Shown here piece after piece: positions 42,915 to 53,161 of a DNA stretch of 64,000 nucleotides (positions are counted from its first letter, which is position 1; each line of letters opens with the position of its first letter). Below the pieces are notes generated by a model. The model was not told the DNA's origin. It saw nothing but the letters and a program-made list of their open reading frames with translations, and did not search any database. Origin of the DNA: Endotrypanum monterogeii (lineage: Eukaryota; Euglenozoa; Kinetoplastea; Trypanosomatida; Trypanosomatidae); contig CM007319.1 in assembly GCA_000333855.2 (NCBI GenBank), positions 887,505-951,504 on the forward strand, read 5' to 3'. Position numbers and translations under genes: made by a program.

Positions 42915-45900
42915 ATGAGTTTTCTCTTCAAGGCTGTATTGGGGCAGGGTGTGGTGCATCCCCCACCGACAGGCAAGACACGAGATTCGGACGAGGCCGT
43001 CAACGGGGTAAACGACACCGACTCAGAAGCGGCACAGAAACTCAAGTCTACCAGCGCATCTTTAAATACTAAAGAATTTAGCGAACCTCCAATCTCGAGG
43101 AAATCTACTACGAATGGCTCTGCCGTATTTTCCCTGCCTACCAGGCCATCCGAGAACGCCGCAACATCCTTGATGGCTCCGACGACGACATCGCCTTCGC
43201 CGTCACCGTCATCTTCACCGCCACCCAGCACCCCGACCCGGACGCTGCTTCTTCGGATTGAGGGGTGCACAGTGGCGCAGGATATTCGTGATGCACAGCG
43301 GGATCTTTTGAGGTGTACTGACCTACCTTATGCGCTAGATACTACCTCGCTAAAGTCCCTGCTTGGCTTGCTTATCAGTTATGCCGAGGATGAGTCAATC
43401 ACAGAGCCAACGCTTCACCTACTGGCCAACGTCACGGACTTAGACTTGTACCCTGACCAACTGGAATCGAATCGACGCATTATCGACTTCAGTGCAGAGT
43501 TCAAGCGACACGCGAAAGAGGCGCTGCTCCAGCCGCTCGTGGACGCAGTGCCATTGTTGCTTGAGTACATGAAACCAAACGCCCCTTTTTGGAGTCGCTA
43601 TTACGTCATCGTTCTCCTCCAACGGTTGGTGGAATACGAACCGTTCAAGGTCAACGAGGCGCTGCTTGCCGCCCGCAGCATCAGCGCTCTTCTTGACGCG
43701 TTGAACGAGGTTCAGCATGAGCGACAGCTACTGAAGCAAACGCTGGTTCTCCTGACGTCGCTGACGTTAGCAGATGCAGAGTTGCAAACGCTCCTTGCCT
43801 TTGACAATGCCTTTGATTCATTGTTTGACGTTATACAGCGTGAGGGTGGCGTGCGGCGTGGTGGAACCATCGCGCATGAGTGCCTTACAGTGATGCACAA
43901 TATGCTTCGCTCGAACAAGGCCACGCAGAAGCTGTTTTGTGAAATGGGTTGTGCTGCGCGGTTGGCCTCCCTCTTTGACACTGTTCCTTCCGAGCTAAAG
44001 GCGTGCACTGCTGCAAGCCTTTTGCCCAACGGTTCTGCCCGCAGTTCTACGAGTCATACTCACCGACAGCCGATGCCGATAGCCGAAAAGTTGGAGGCGT
44101 TTCTCGACGGTATGGAGAAGCCCGACGCGTTTTTGGGTGTGCTCATGTCTGTTTCTATTCTTGCGTGCGTGTTGCGTAGCAGTGACGAGGGTGCCCAGGA
44201 TCGATACGCTCTGCAGGAGAGCCTTCTTCGATGTGGTCTTCTTTCTTCCTTGGCGCGCCTTGCTTTCAGTGGGCTAGCCATCGACGACGCCACTCGAATT
44301 GAGGCAGTTCGGGTACTGGCACTGCTGCTGCGGGGATCTAGGCGGGCGGTTGAGGAGTGGCTCAGCCTCCCACCACTCATGACCCTGCTTCGAGCAACTT
44401 TGCCGTACACAGTCCGGGAATGGTCTGCTCCACGCGCACTGGTCTCATACATTTGCGAGACGACAGACACAACGCTCGTTAGTGCTGGCGTGCAGCTGTT
44501 TACCGCACTTTTGGGCGTGCCTTCCTGTGAGGAGCGGGTGGCTGAGGTGTTTTTGGGCGGGCTGGTGTCGCTGGGGCCAGGTCAGGACAATTCTGGTAAA
44601 GGCGATGCAGCCTCAAGGGCGTCTCCCACGACCTCCTCTTCAAGCACGGTCAAGACGATCGATCACACGAGCGCGAGTAAGGACGAGGGATGTGGCGCTG
44701 CTCTTGCCCGTGTGTTACTCTCATCGACATCATCCCCCGTCGAAAAGTATTTCGCTGCCCAGGTTGTGCGTGCGTTGGTGGCGCTGCCTGGTGCCCGGCA
44801 GGTGATACAGGCCCTTGTGCTTGCGCCTGTGCCCCCGCAACTCCAATCCTCAACGTTGGATGGCCTTGTCAAAGCTCAACCAGGCTGGACACGCTCTGCT
44901 CGCATACCGCCATCCTTCTTCAACTACTTCGCTACTTTCTTGCTTTTCTGTCTCAGCGGCGGTGCGGCGGCGCAGCAGGTGAATACTGCGACTCTGGGCG
45001 CCTACGTTGGTACGTTGCAGGCCTGGATGGGCTCGTGTCCCATAGCGGCTTCCCATTTTGTCGAGGAAGCCACATGGGGCGAAGCTTTAGTGCATCAGAC
45101 CGGCCGCGATGGCGCTGCCCATCTTCGTCTGTGGACTGCGGTGTTAATCGCCAGCGCATGTGTGATGTCGAGTAAAGGCACCGGTGGCTCCCCCGCCCCA
45201 TCGCATTCCGTGATTGCGGCGACGGCCCTGGCGCAGCGCTTTATTCAGGTAGTTGGTGGCTGTGGGGTTCTCGATACCATTTTCTTCGATGCCCAAGCAA
45301 GCACGCCGTCTTGGCAGAACCCCGTGAGTAATGGACTCCTAACGCAGAGCCCTACCCCGTACGATGCTGCCTTCAAGGCTACTGTGGAGCAACTTGTACT
45401 GGACTTCAAGCACCTCTTGGCAAGTGTTGCGCCGTCTTCTGCGATGTCGTCACCCTCGAGCACACAGATGAGAGTCGGCTATCAGGGTCAGAGAGCGACA
45501 GGAACCGGAGTAACGCCACCATCAGCTTCATCCCCCTCGCTTCCATCGGGCTCGCTTGCAGCAATGAACCCGCCTTCTGATCGGGCAGCTGCGCCGTCAG
45601 AAACCCAGAAAAATTCTAGCGCGTCGTCCGCCAACTTACGGGGAGAGTCTGATTTTGCACAGCCTGTGGCTTCTCCCTCGCGCTTGGAAGTGGCCTCGCT
45701 GCAAGCAGAGCTCGAAGTCGCACGTGCAGAAAAGACAAACCTCATGAAAGCAGTGGACGAATGGCGTGAACGTGCAGAGGAAATGGCGGCACGATGTGCT
45801 TCACTGGAGGAGGAGCACCGACATGCCGCTGCGGCCGCGGAGGAAGAGCGGGTGCAAGTGGAGAAGGCGGTGACGTCGGCAGCCGTGGCCGCGCACTTGC

Positions 45901-47789
45901 AGACAGCCTCGGCTGGCACTGTTGAGGGTCTTCGCGAGAACATTCGGCTTCTTGAGGAGGCACTGGCCTCCAAAGAAGAGGAGCATCAGCAACTGGTGGA
46001 GTCGCTGAACCTGATGGAGCAGCAGCTTCGGTATGCATCGACTGTCACAGCTGCCAGTGCGTGTAATCAACGGCAGGGCCCCCCACCGCACATCGTTGAG
46101 GCCATGGAAACTGAGCGAAAAGCATTAGCTGAACAGCTCTCCGCGTCGCAAGAAGAAAAGGTGCACTTAGAGAAAGCTCTGCATGGTCTCGGTAACGACT
46201 ACAACGACTTGTTGCTGCTGGTGGCCGAGCTCAACGAAGAGTGCTTATCGGTAAAAGCTTCGTCTTCCATAGCACCCACACCGATCCGACTTGGTCCCGA
46301 AGATGTCGGACTGGACATGAGACAAGAAACTGTGGTGCCACAGAAGTCTTCTTGCTTTGTCGTTGCCATGAGTGGGAAGTCCCTCTTCGCTGGTACGGAC
46401 CCGTTGCCTGGAGCGTCGATGGTGGCAGTTGATGTGCAGGATGACAATATCAATGACTGTGCAGAAACGGGAACACGGAAGGTCCAAGAAGAGGAGCAGC
46501 AGCAGCAGGCATTTTCCACTCAAGCACCATCCTCTGTCCTTGTCACAGAGGAACAAACTAAGGGATGTACAGAGTCGACTTCCGGAGCGTTGCACTGCAT
46601 CTACGGAGAGGCCACATGCATCACCATTGGGCTTCCAGACTCTAAGACGCCGGTTCATGCTCCTGCAGCACCTCCACCTGGCCAGCAATCGACTCAGATA
46701 CCGGCGGCATCAGGTGCGGCAGATTTCACTTCGAACCAATCCGTTTCGCAGACGGATGCAATGCTCACTACTTCTTGTCGATCTCTCTTATCCAACGGGC
46801 CGCGACAGGCATCTGCCCAGCAGCTGCCATCGCACCCGTCTCACCAAAACGAAGTCCCTTTTCTTCCCCCGGAGCATGGGGCACCCCCACATGACCACGG
46901 GCGTCGTCAGTCTGCCCTTCACGCCCCTCGCTACCCCGACCCGTTTCTTTTGCACCCGGGCGAGGGTGTTGGTGGGTCCGCAGCTCTGCTGCCCCCTCGA
47001 GACCCCATCGCGTACATCGAAGAAAAAAAACAATCACTCACCCAAACACCCTCTTCGCTACCGCCCAAGAGTACGCCGCAGACCGCTACAATTTCTTTAC
47101 CGCAGACAGCGCAGCCGCTTCCTCTCGCACCACCACCAAGAAATCAATGCACTGTGGCTCCCAAGGAGCCACTTGCGCATTCCATATCTTCAGGTGTGCA
47201 CACCGAAAAAGAGCCTGCACTGTCCACGAAGCATGATGACCCCCGCGAGTTATCCCTGATGGACGCTGGCTGCGTTGAGGAGGCGTCAAGCAAAGAAGCC
47301 GCTTCGGTGGCTATGCAGGATACGATCAACTGCCCCGGTATCTTCCCTTCTGCCCCACGGAATCCAACGGATGTGTTTCTGGCACCTGTGACAATGGTCA
47401 CTGACACCACTCTTGTCAATCCTTTCTTGGTAGGTTCTGGCTGTCCTCCGGAGAACACCCTGTCGATGAATAGGGGTTGCATCTCAATTGATAGAAGCGG
47501 GGTAGCCTTGGGGGTGGGTGAGGAGGGGGTTAGGGGCCGTGATGGAGTCGACCGGTCCGCGGGAACACTGTCTGCAGTGACGGGTATATGGGAAAAGGCA
47601 CACAACGATGCTGCGCTGAACACCACCCATCTCGGTGCGGGCAACGGGTTCCCTCTTAACACGGCTGCACCACAGTCCTGCGACACGACAGGGGTGATCG
47701 GCGGTCCTACCGCGCCTTTCAACCCCTTTGCCGATCTCAAGGATGGCGCCGGTGAAGACAGCGACGACGAGTTTGGCAACCTGCACTAG
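42915..47789 (+). CDS. Uso1/p115-like vesicle tethering factor
   Basis: 1624 residues. Uso1/p115 tethers COPII vesicles at the Golgi under Rab1/Ypt1 control. After a Ser/Pro-rich N-terminus, residues ~115-650 form an ARM-like head. The stretch near 285-340, with AFDNAFDSLFDVIQREGG followed by a helix ending in NMLRSNKATQKLF, follows the p115 head closely (AFENAF...II.EEGG... LL.NN). A coiled coil spans ~922-1110 (Leu/Glu-rich heptads, ASLQAELEVARAEK onward). The tail (~1120-1624) is Pro/Ser-rich and disordered and ends in the acidic EDSDDEFGNLH; p115 also ends acidic. The tail contains NPF at about 1501 and 1601 and DPF near 1341. Its coiled coil is shorter than in yeast Uso1, and the tail is longer than in animal p115. 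The start is the first ATG; the frame extends upstream only to a TTG. Confidence 0.85.
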   Translation: MSFLFKAVLGQGVVHPPPTGKTRDSDEAVNGVNDTDSEAAQKLKSTSASLNTKEFSEPPISRKSTTNGSAVFSLPTRPSENAATSLMAPTTTSPSPSPSSSPPPSTPTRTLLLRIEGCTVAQDIRDAQRDLLRCTDLPYALDTTSLKSLLGLLISYAEDESITEPTLHLLANVTDLDLYPDQLESNRRIIDFSAEFKRHAKEALLQPLVDAVPLLLEYMKPNAPFWSRYYVIVLLQRLVEYEPFKVNEALLAARSISALLDALNEVQHERQLLKQTLVLLTSLTLADAELQTLLAFDNAFDSLFDVIQREGGVRRGGTIAHECLTVMHNMLRSNKATQKLFCEMGCAARLASLFDTVPSELKACTAASLLPNGSARSSTSHTHRQPMPIAEKLEAFLDGMEKPDAFLGVLMSVSILACVLRSSDEGAQDRYALQESLLRCGLLSSLARLAFSGLAIDDATRIEAVRVLALLLRGSRRAVEEWLSLPPLMTLLRATLPYTVREWSAPRALVSYICETTDTTLVSAGVQLFTALLGVPSCEERVAEVFLGGLVSLGPGQDNSGKGDAASRASPTTSSSSTVKTIDHTSASKDEGCGAALARVLLSSTSSPVEKYFAAQVVRALVALPGARQVIQALVLAPVPPQLQSSTLDGLVKAQPGWTRSARIPPSFFNYFATFLLFCLSGGAAAQQVNTATLGAYVGTLQAWMGSCPIAASHFVEEATWGEALVHQTGRDGAAHLRLWTAVLIASACVMSSKGTGGSPAPSHSVIAATALAQRFIQVVGGCGVLDTIFFDAQASTPSWQNPVSNGLLTQSPTPYDAAFKATVEQLVLDFKHLLASVAPSSAMSSPSSTQMRVGYQGQRATGTGVTPPSASSPSLPSGSLAAMNPPSDRAAAPSETQKNSSASSANLRGESDFAQPVASPSRLEVASLQAELEVARAEKTNLMKAVDEWRERAEEMAARCASLEEEHRHAAAAAEEERVQVEKAVTSAAVAAHLQTASAGTVEGLRENIRLLEEALASKEEEHQQLVESLNLMEQQLRYASTVTAASACNQRQGPPPHIVEAMETERKALAEQLSASQEEKVHLEKALHGLGNDYNDLLLLVAELNEECLSVKASSSIAPTPIRLGPEDVGLDMRQETVVPQKSSCFVVAMSGKSLFAGTDPLPGASMVAVDVQDDNINDCAETGTRKVQEEEQQQQAFSTQAPSSVLVTEEQTKGCTESTSGALHCIYGEATCITIGLPDSKTPVHAPAAPPPGQQSTQIPAASGAADFTSNQSVSQTDAMLTTSCRSLLSNGPRQASAQQLPSHPSHQNEVPFLPPEHGAPPHDHGRRQSALHAPRYPDPFLLHPGEGVGGSAALLPPRDPIAYIEEKKQSLTQTPSSLPPKSTPQTATISLPQTAQPLPLAPPPRNQCTVAPKEPLAHSISSGVHTEKEPALSTKHDDPRELSLMDAGCVEEASSKEAASVAMQDTINCPGIFPSAPRNPTDVFLAPVTMVTDTTLVNPFLVGSGCPPENTLSMNRGCISIDRSGVALGVGEEGVRGRDGVDRSAGTLSAVTGIWEKAHNDAALNTTHLGAGNGFPLNTAAPQSCDTTGVIGGPTAPFNPFADLKDGAGEDSDDEFGNLH

Positions 47790-49268
47790 TAGTTTGGTGC
47801 GGGTGGCGTGCGCACGATATGAGGATTTTTGTATCTTCGGCATCTGTGCAACTCTTTCTTTCCCAGTGAAGGTGGGAAGGCTGGGTGAAGGAAAACTGCC
47901 GAACGTTTTCACTGCACGGCTTGAGGGAGAGAGAGAGTGGCTCGTTCTGTGTCCAGCAACTTTGGAAGACTTCTCTTTTTACGTTTTTTTTTCTTCGTAG
48001 AAGCTACTTTGTGTATGTGGAGAGTCTGTGTGTGCGCGCTTTCTTGACGGCCCTACTTTTTTTTATGTTGGCGTGTACTTCACTGTAGTCTGCAGAAGTA
48101 TCTGGCGATCAGTGGTTCTTCTGCATCTCAAACGGATCATCTCTTCTTTTTTTTTTCTTGTAACGGATTTTATTGGGCTCTGTGAGCATTATATGGTATC
48201 CTTGAAAGAGTTTAGCGGACTGTCCGCTTGCCATGTGCACTTGGAATGCTGGTGCTGTGGCGCTCACTTATTTGTTCACACTGTGCCAATGTCTGTCCTG
48301 GCTTCGTTATGCACCGAAACGTAATCGTGGCGGAAATCTTTTTCTCCTACTCCTCTTCATATCGCAGCTCGCGCCCAAACGCTTCCTCACGAGCGTGGAG
48401 TGTGCCTACTGTGTGGTACGGTGGGTGCTAGGGGACGACTTTCTAGGCACATAGTCCTTGGTCTTAAAGGGAAACTGGCTTTGCCACAGTGGAGCGGTGG
48501 TCATTCGGTAAACATGGACGGGGGCAAGTTTGCCCACTCGTCCCAACAGACGAGTGGTTATTATCATTATGATTACCTGGAGAATATTTTGTGGTACCTC
48601 ATCCTCACCGCAACTTCTGTAGCCGTGCTTCGTCGATGCTCCCAGCTTTCTGTATGACTACTTTAGCCCTCCTTTCTCTGCATACGCATCCATTCGATAC
48701 ATCATCTCTCTCTCTCAACACTTTTTTCTAATTAGTGCACTGCATCCTGTGGTAATATATATATATATATATATCCGCGCACGCCGGCTTCCCTTTTTTA
48801 CGCCTTCCTTTATATTTCCTCAGGGTACTTGTGTTTTGAAGTGATTGTGGTGGATGCGTTCGGTCCCCACCTCGCCACACAAGACTTCAATACCGCTCCT
48901 TCGACTGCGCATCGCAATTGCGCTCTCGGACGACTCCAGGCTAACGCATTTTACAGCGCCGAAATCAAGTATTCAAAGGTCTTTCCAAGAGGTGCTCGCT
49001 AAAAGCATATATATGAACTGATTTTAATTTGGCAGCGTGGTGTAGTGAAACAATATCATTTTTTTTTCCGGGTGGGGCTGTGCTCGTCCTAGTTGCTGCA
49101 TCTCCTGCATTCACATCGTGGACGTATATCTTTTCCTTGCCCTCTTTCCCGCGCGTACAACAGTGACTCTACATCTTTTGTTTCTCTTGTCTACATATTC
49201 AGTGTAGCGTGCCCATTTCTCGCGCCTAGTCGACGCTGTCGTTACTGCTGCGAATATATCCCCCCCCC

Positions 49269-49290
49269 TCACACACACACACACACACAC
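49269..49290. repeat. (CA)n microsatellite
   Basis: About 11 CA units after a poly-C run. Confidence 0.9.
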
Positions 49291-49521
49291 TGTTCGCGGA
49301 AGTGGGGGCGCTGTGGTGTGTTTTTCTGTGTGATCGACCCCCTCTGGTCGCCTCTGCTGATGCGTAGTGTTCGCTTATATAGATCGTCACTGAGTTTTCG
49401 CTGAAAGCTCGTTTTTTTTTTCACCTCTTGCCCCTCCCGCTCTTCCGTAATCCCAATCTTTTCTCGGGACGTGCTGACGAAAGAAGATAGATTCACTGAC
49501 ACTGTACCTGTACGGTTGCAT

Positions 49522-49540
49522 TGTGTGTGTGTGTGTGTGT
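49522..49540. repeat. (TG)n microsatellite
   Basis: About 9 TG units; complementary to the CA tract 230 bp upstream, so the two could pair in RNA. Confidence 0.85.
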
Positions 49541-49669
49541 ATGTTTGTGTATAACCTGTGTTGGCCACGCATTTGTTTTTCTATTTGTTGTTGATCTGGC
49601 TTGGTCCTGCCCATTTGAGGCAGTTGAGCTCTTCTCGCTTTCTGCCACACCTTCAAGCCATCTCATAAT

Positions 49670-49723
49670 TATTTTATCTCTCTTCTCCTTTCTCCTCACA
49701 CGCCCCTCCCCCCCCCCTTGAAG
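49670..49723 (+). promoter_or_regulatory. Candidate trans-splice acceptor for the FHA-protein gene
   Basis: A long C/T-dominated tract, including a poly-C run, ends in TTGAAG at 49718-49723, 94 bases before the ATG. Confidence 0.5.
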
Positions 49724-49817
49724 ATCGTTTGCCGCCAGGCCGTTATTGCATCCTCATCCTTGCAGTGATTGTTACCTGTTGGGAGAAAGAAGGAGAGAGG
49801 GGAGGGGGACAGTCACA

Positions 49818-51491
49818 ATGGCACAGGCCGATGCCGCTGTGAAGGGATCGATTCAGGCAGCGCCGATTATCGGTGAATGCGTCCTCAAACTTTCACGCTC
49901 GACAACGTATGAGCCACCACTCTACCTCTTTCCAGAACTGCTGCCGCAGGTCCCACAGGGTACGCCGCCGTTGTCCGTGTGGGACGCGGTAGCAGATTCC
50001 GTGAATATCGCTGCCTCGTCGTGGCGTGTAGCAGACGCAACGCAGCTCATCGCTGCTGGTGTGGCAGCAGCTGGCGCTGGCAGTACTAAACATAGCACGT
50101 TGGCGGATCGCAGGCCGCAGGCGATGGTGACACTGGCTTCCATGATTGCTGACAATCGTCTGTACGCGGCAGGCTTAGATGCGGCAGTGCTGGAGAAGGG
50201 CGCTTTTTCATCTGCATCAGTTATTACTCATCTGGCCGCATTGCAGAGGCGCATGGGACTCAATGACGAAGAGGGTGCTGCCATTATGTCGAATCACTTC
50301 ATAAATCTTCTTGCATGGCAGAAGCTGCGCGAGCTTAGTGACTCGGGAACGTATGTCCCTTCGGCCTCTGCGGAGTGCAGGGCAGGAGTGGAAGAGGAGG
50401 CAGCAGGGGAGGAGGGGGTTCGGCCATCCTCCCAAACTGCCCCCCTGTCCTCTCGGAAACGTAGTCGTGCGCTTCACGAAGGTGACGATAGAGAGACGTG
50501 GTTGCCGTCGCCACACCCTTGGGCGACAGAGGCGGAGATGGGAGAGGCTGGGGGCTCCGATCGATTTGTAGCAGCTGGGGAGGTGAATGTAGAAGAAAAG
50601 GTGGAGCTTCTAAGTACCCTCACCAAACTCTACCAGCGACCGTGGCGTACTCTTACCTCGAGAGGTGAACAGACTGACTTTGTTGTGCCGCCCGGGACGG
50701 TCAATATAACCAGTCCGTTTGCAGACAATACAAAGGTCCCAGGGGCCTTACTAGACCCCGCCACTGCCCTTGGCTGGCGACCTCTCTCTTCTTCCCTTGA
50801 TACAGATTACTTTGGCGGCGTGCGCGTTGCACATAATCCTTGCTTCTACTCCGTGCTGCTCTCCGCAGTCAAGAGCACCTCAGAAGGAAGCACCGCGGTC
50901 CCTATCTCGACACGTCTGCCGCTTGACGAGCTCACCACCTACTTTGGTCGTGAGGCCGGAGCTCAAGGAGCGGCTGCTGTTGCCGCTGCGGCGACGATCC
51001 CAATTGTTGGCTCGCTCGCTTCTTATGCTACACACCCTGAGGTACTGTCTCGTCTTCAGTTCGCTATTGTGCTAAAGCCTGTGTACGAGGTAATTCGAGA
51101 CGATAGGCATGCGGGGTCATCCGCGAGCGAATCTGGCGCACAGAAACAAGAGCCTGCCAATGAGGAAGAAGATTTTTCTGACATCATCGACGAGGAGGGG
51201 CGTGGCGCTCACAGGGTGGTGGTGCACACAAAACGGCCACACCATTACACGCTTTGGCTTGTCAATTACGGTCGCAATGGCGTGCGTATCGCTGGAAAAG
51301 GATGGGTCCTTGGCAAGCCGTGCCAGTTGCACCCAAATGACGTACTCATTGTGGGAAATGAAGTTGAGCTAAGAATTGAGGAGCATCACTCTATGGTCAC
51401 CGCACGTGCGCCTGCCGCTAGCGACGCGCCTATCCGGGCCGCTTCTGCTAACTCCTCGGTCGTGAAGCAAGAGCATTTGGGTGAGGAGTAG
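49818..51491 (+). CDS. FHA-domain protein, possibly MCRS1-like
   Basis: 557 residues. FHA domains bind phosphothreonine. The C-terminal FHA here is stretched: YFGREAG near 374-380 supplies the GR, HPEVLSRLQFAIVL near 404-417 supplies the SR turn, and LVNYGRNGVRIAGKGW near 481-496 supplies the NG turn. The last two are separated by an acidic loop (~425-465, EEEDFSDIIDEEG). The order GR, SR-x-Q, GR-x-G-V-x-I-x-G then a WxLGKPCQLHPND end resembles the FHA of MCRS1 (SRKQG, then EGRRPIYIDG), a subunit of INO80/NSL-type nuclear complexes. The N-terminal ~330 residues are helical and Ala-rich with no domain I can name, plus a KRSR cluster near 217 that could be a nuclear signal. The MCRS1 link is inference; FHA itself is fairly secure. 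The first ATG is 49818. Confidence 0.78.
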   Translation: MAQADAAVKGSIQAAPIIGECVLKLSRSTTYEPPLYLFPELLPQVPQGTPPLSVWDAVADSVNIAASSWRVADATQLIAAGVAAAGAGSTKHSTLADRRPQAMVTLASMIADNRLYAAGLDAAVLEKGAFSSASVITHLAALQRRMGLNDEEGAAIMSNHFINLLAWQKLRELSDSGTYVPSASAECRAGVEEEAAGEEGVRPSSQTAPLSSRKRSRALHEGDDRETWLPSPHPWATEAEMGEAGGSDRFVAAGEVNVEEKVELLSTLTKLYQRPWRTLTSRGEQTDFVVPPGTVNITSPFADNTKVPGALLDPATALGWRPLSSSLDTDYFGGVRVAHNPCFYSVLLSAVKSTSEGSTAVPISTRLPLDELTTYFGREAGAQGAAAVAAAATIPIVGSLASYATHPEVLSRLQFAIVLKPVYEVIRDDRHAGSSASESGAQKQEPANEEEDFSDIIDEEGRGAHRVVVHTKRPHHYTLWLVNYGRNGVRIAGKGWVLGKPCQLHPNDVLIVGNEVELRIEEHHSMVTARAPAASDAPIRAASANSSVVKQEHLGEE

Positions 51492-51695
51492 CGCGCTTGT
51501 CTGACTCTTAAAGTTGTGCGGCGATGGATTCCCTTCACTATATGTGTCTGAGAGTGATTGTTGTGGTTTGTCTGTCTTCTTGTTTCTCTCTGCACCGCTC
51601 ACTTGTCTTGCTGGTGGACTTGCTCGCCTCACTCCCGCTTTCTAGAGAGAAAAAAATACAGGATACTTACTCCCTGTTTTGTAGCCTTGTATTTA

Positions 51696-51737
<42 letters not shown>
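51696..51737. repeat. Long (TA)n microsatellite
   Basis: About 20 TA units with one C interruption. Confidence 0.9.
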
Positions 51738-51739
<2 letters not shown>

Positions 51740-51850
51740 CCCCATGCGCAAGTGACAATCACGCCTCTAAAGAGCAAGAAGTTCTACAGACGATGAAAAG
51801 TAAAAATCGATGAATAGAGCGGAACAAGGAAGGTGGAAAGAGCGTGCTCG

Positions 51851-51880
<30 letters not shown>
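51851..51880. repeat. (TA)n microsatellite
   Basis: About 15 pure TA units. Confidence 0.9.
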
Positions 51881-51881
<1 letters not shown>

Positions 51882-52047
51882 CTTGGATTGGAGAGGGATA
51901 TTGCTTCTTGTGCCGCTTTAGCCGACCGAGAGCTGACTGTATCCGGCGCGAGTTGCGCTAGCCTTAGTTAACGCATCGCTGATTTTCGAATCTACGCGTT
52001 TCATCTTCACACGTGTTTCAGGTTTTACTAAAAGTATCCCGTTGATT

Positions 52048-52050
<3 letters not shown>

Positions 52051-52082
<32 letters not shown>

Positions 52083-52092
52083 AGTATATATG
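52051..52092. repeat. (TA)n microsatellite passing into TG
   Basis: About 14 AT units, a short break, then ATATATG. Confidence 0.85.
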
Positions 52093-52615
52093 TGTGTGTA
52101 TCCGCTCTCTTTCTCTGCAAGCTGAAAAGCTGTGTTGTGGGGTGTCGGGGCTGGATGTAGCGCTGGGCAGCAGCCTTTGAGTGGGAGCTTCAAAAAAAAA
52201 AAAATAGTACACCGCCTCGGCAGAAGAAGATGCTAGGGCTAGAGACTTATTACGAGGACAGCAGCATATCGCCACCTGAGCTTTCACTCCGTCCTGCCTT
52301 TCGGCTGCGCTTTCCCCCCTCACAACCCAGAAGCTATCGATGGTAGATACGCATTCGTCTACACAGATATTGTGACACGGCTTGCTTCTCTTCTCAACGC
52401 ACCAGACATCGTGCGCCAACTTTTTCTTCGCTAGCCAAGTCGCTCACTCACTCTTTCTCTTACGTCCTGTTACTACACGTTTCGGTGCTTCTTTAGTTTG
52501 TGCCGGCCTGCACTCTTCCCAAAACTCAAGTAAGGCAGGCGGAAAGGTATGCGGACATCTGAGTATTGATTTGTTTTCACTGTAGCGTGGCTGTTTTCTG
52601 CTAATCAATTCTACG

Positions 52616-52664
52616 TCTTTTTTTTTTGTTGTTCTGTTCCTTTCTTCCTCTGCAACAAAACTAG
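52616..52664 (+). promoter_or_regulatory. Candidate trans-splice acceptor for the Yos1-like gene
   Basis: Poly-T followed by a C/T stretch, then ACTAG with the AG at 52663-52664, about 160 bases ahead of the ATG at 52826. Confidence 0.5.
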
Positions 52665-52825
52665 TTCACTAATCAACCAAACGATTGTCCACTGCTCCTC
52701 AAGAGATACAGTGAAGCAGTACATTTTTTGTAAGGTCATACTTCGAGCCGTGGGCATACTTACGCACACACACAGGTCACGTCGAAGCAGAGACGAAATA
52801 GGACTGACAGGTCACCACCACCACC

Positions 52826-53161
52826 ATGGGCATTAGTATATACTCCCTTTTCTCAGCCGTGATTCTATGCCTTAACGCGCTGGCCATCCTTTCGGAATCT
52901 CGGTTCCTTTCAAAATTCGGGTTGGCTACCTCGCAGTGTTTGCAAGGAGGTATTGCACCTCAGCAGGAGTCTGCGTTCAATGATATAGTGCCCTCATCAC
53001 TCGATGGCGTTTTTGTCAACAACGAAAACAACGGCGGTCGCACTGGTGCTTCTGTGAAGCTTCAGGTGGCCTCTGTTCTGCATTCCGTTCGAGTTTTGAT
53101 GCGCTGGCCGCTGATTTTCCTCAACATCATGCTGATTTCTATTCTTATTATTTTCGGCTGA
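52826..53161 (+). CDS. Yos1/IER3IP1-like ER-Golgi membrane protein
   Basis: 111 residues. Yos1 (yeast) and IER3IP1 (human) are small membrane proteins of ~80-90 residues that act with Yip1/Yif1 in ER-to-Golgi transport. Both ends match the family. The N-terminus is a membrane span followed by LNALAILSESRFLSKFGL (~16-33), the NAIAVLSEDRFL-type signature. The C-terminus is a VRVLMRWPLIFLNIMLI span (~89-105) that ends the protein, like the family's AVRTLLRIPLIVLN. The middle loop (~40-78) is longer than usual and Asn/Gly-rich, which explains the extra length. The ATG at 52826 has a favourable CACC context. A gene this short is easily missed, but the two-ended match makes it convincing. Confidence 0.85.
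   Translation: MGISIYSLFSAVILCLNALAILSESRFLSKFGLATSQCLQGGIAPQQESAFNDIVPSSLDGVFVNNENNGGRTGASVKLQVASVLHSVRVLMRWPLIFLNIMLISILIIFG

Larger units (their letters stand above)
47790..49817 (+). other. 2.0 kb spacer
   Basis: No supported gene. (TA)n at 48755-48774, (CA)n at 49269-49290, (TG)n at 49522-49540. The last 150 bases are C/T-rich and include a poly-C run at about 49708-49718. Confidence 0.6.
51492..52825 (+). other. 1.3 kb spacer
   Basis: No supported gene. Three long TA tracts lie close together at 51696-51737, 51851-51880 and 52051-52092. A poly-T/C-T tract with an AG lies ahead of the Yos1-like gene. Confidence 0.6.

Noticed and set aside
42600..42959. Minus-strand frames near the Uso1-like start
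   Set aside because: They overlap the spacer and the coding start of a well-supported + gene and have no motif.
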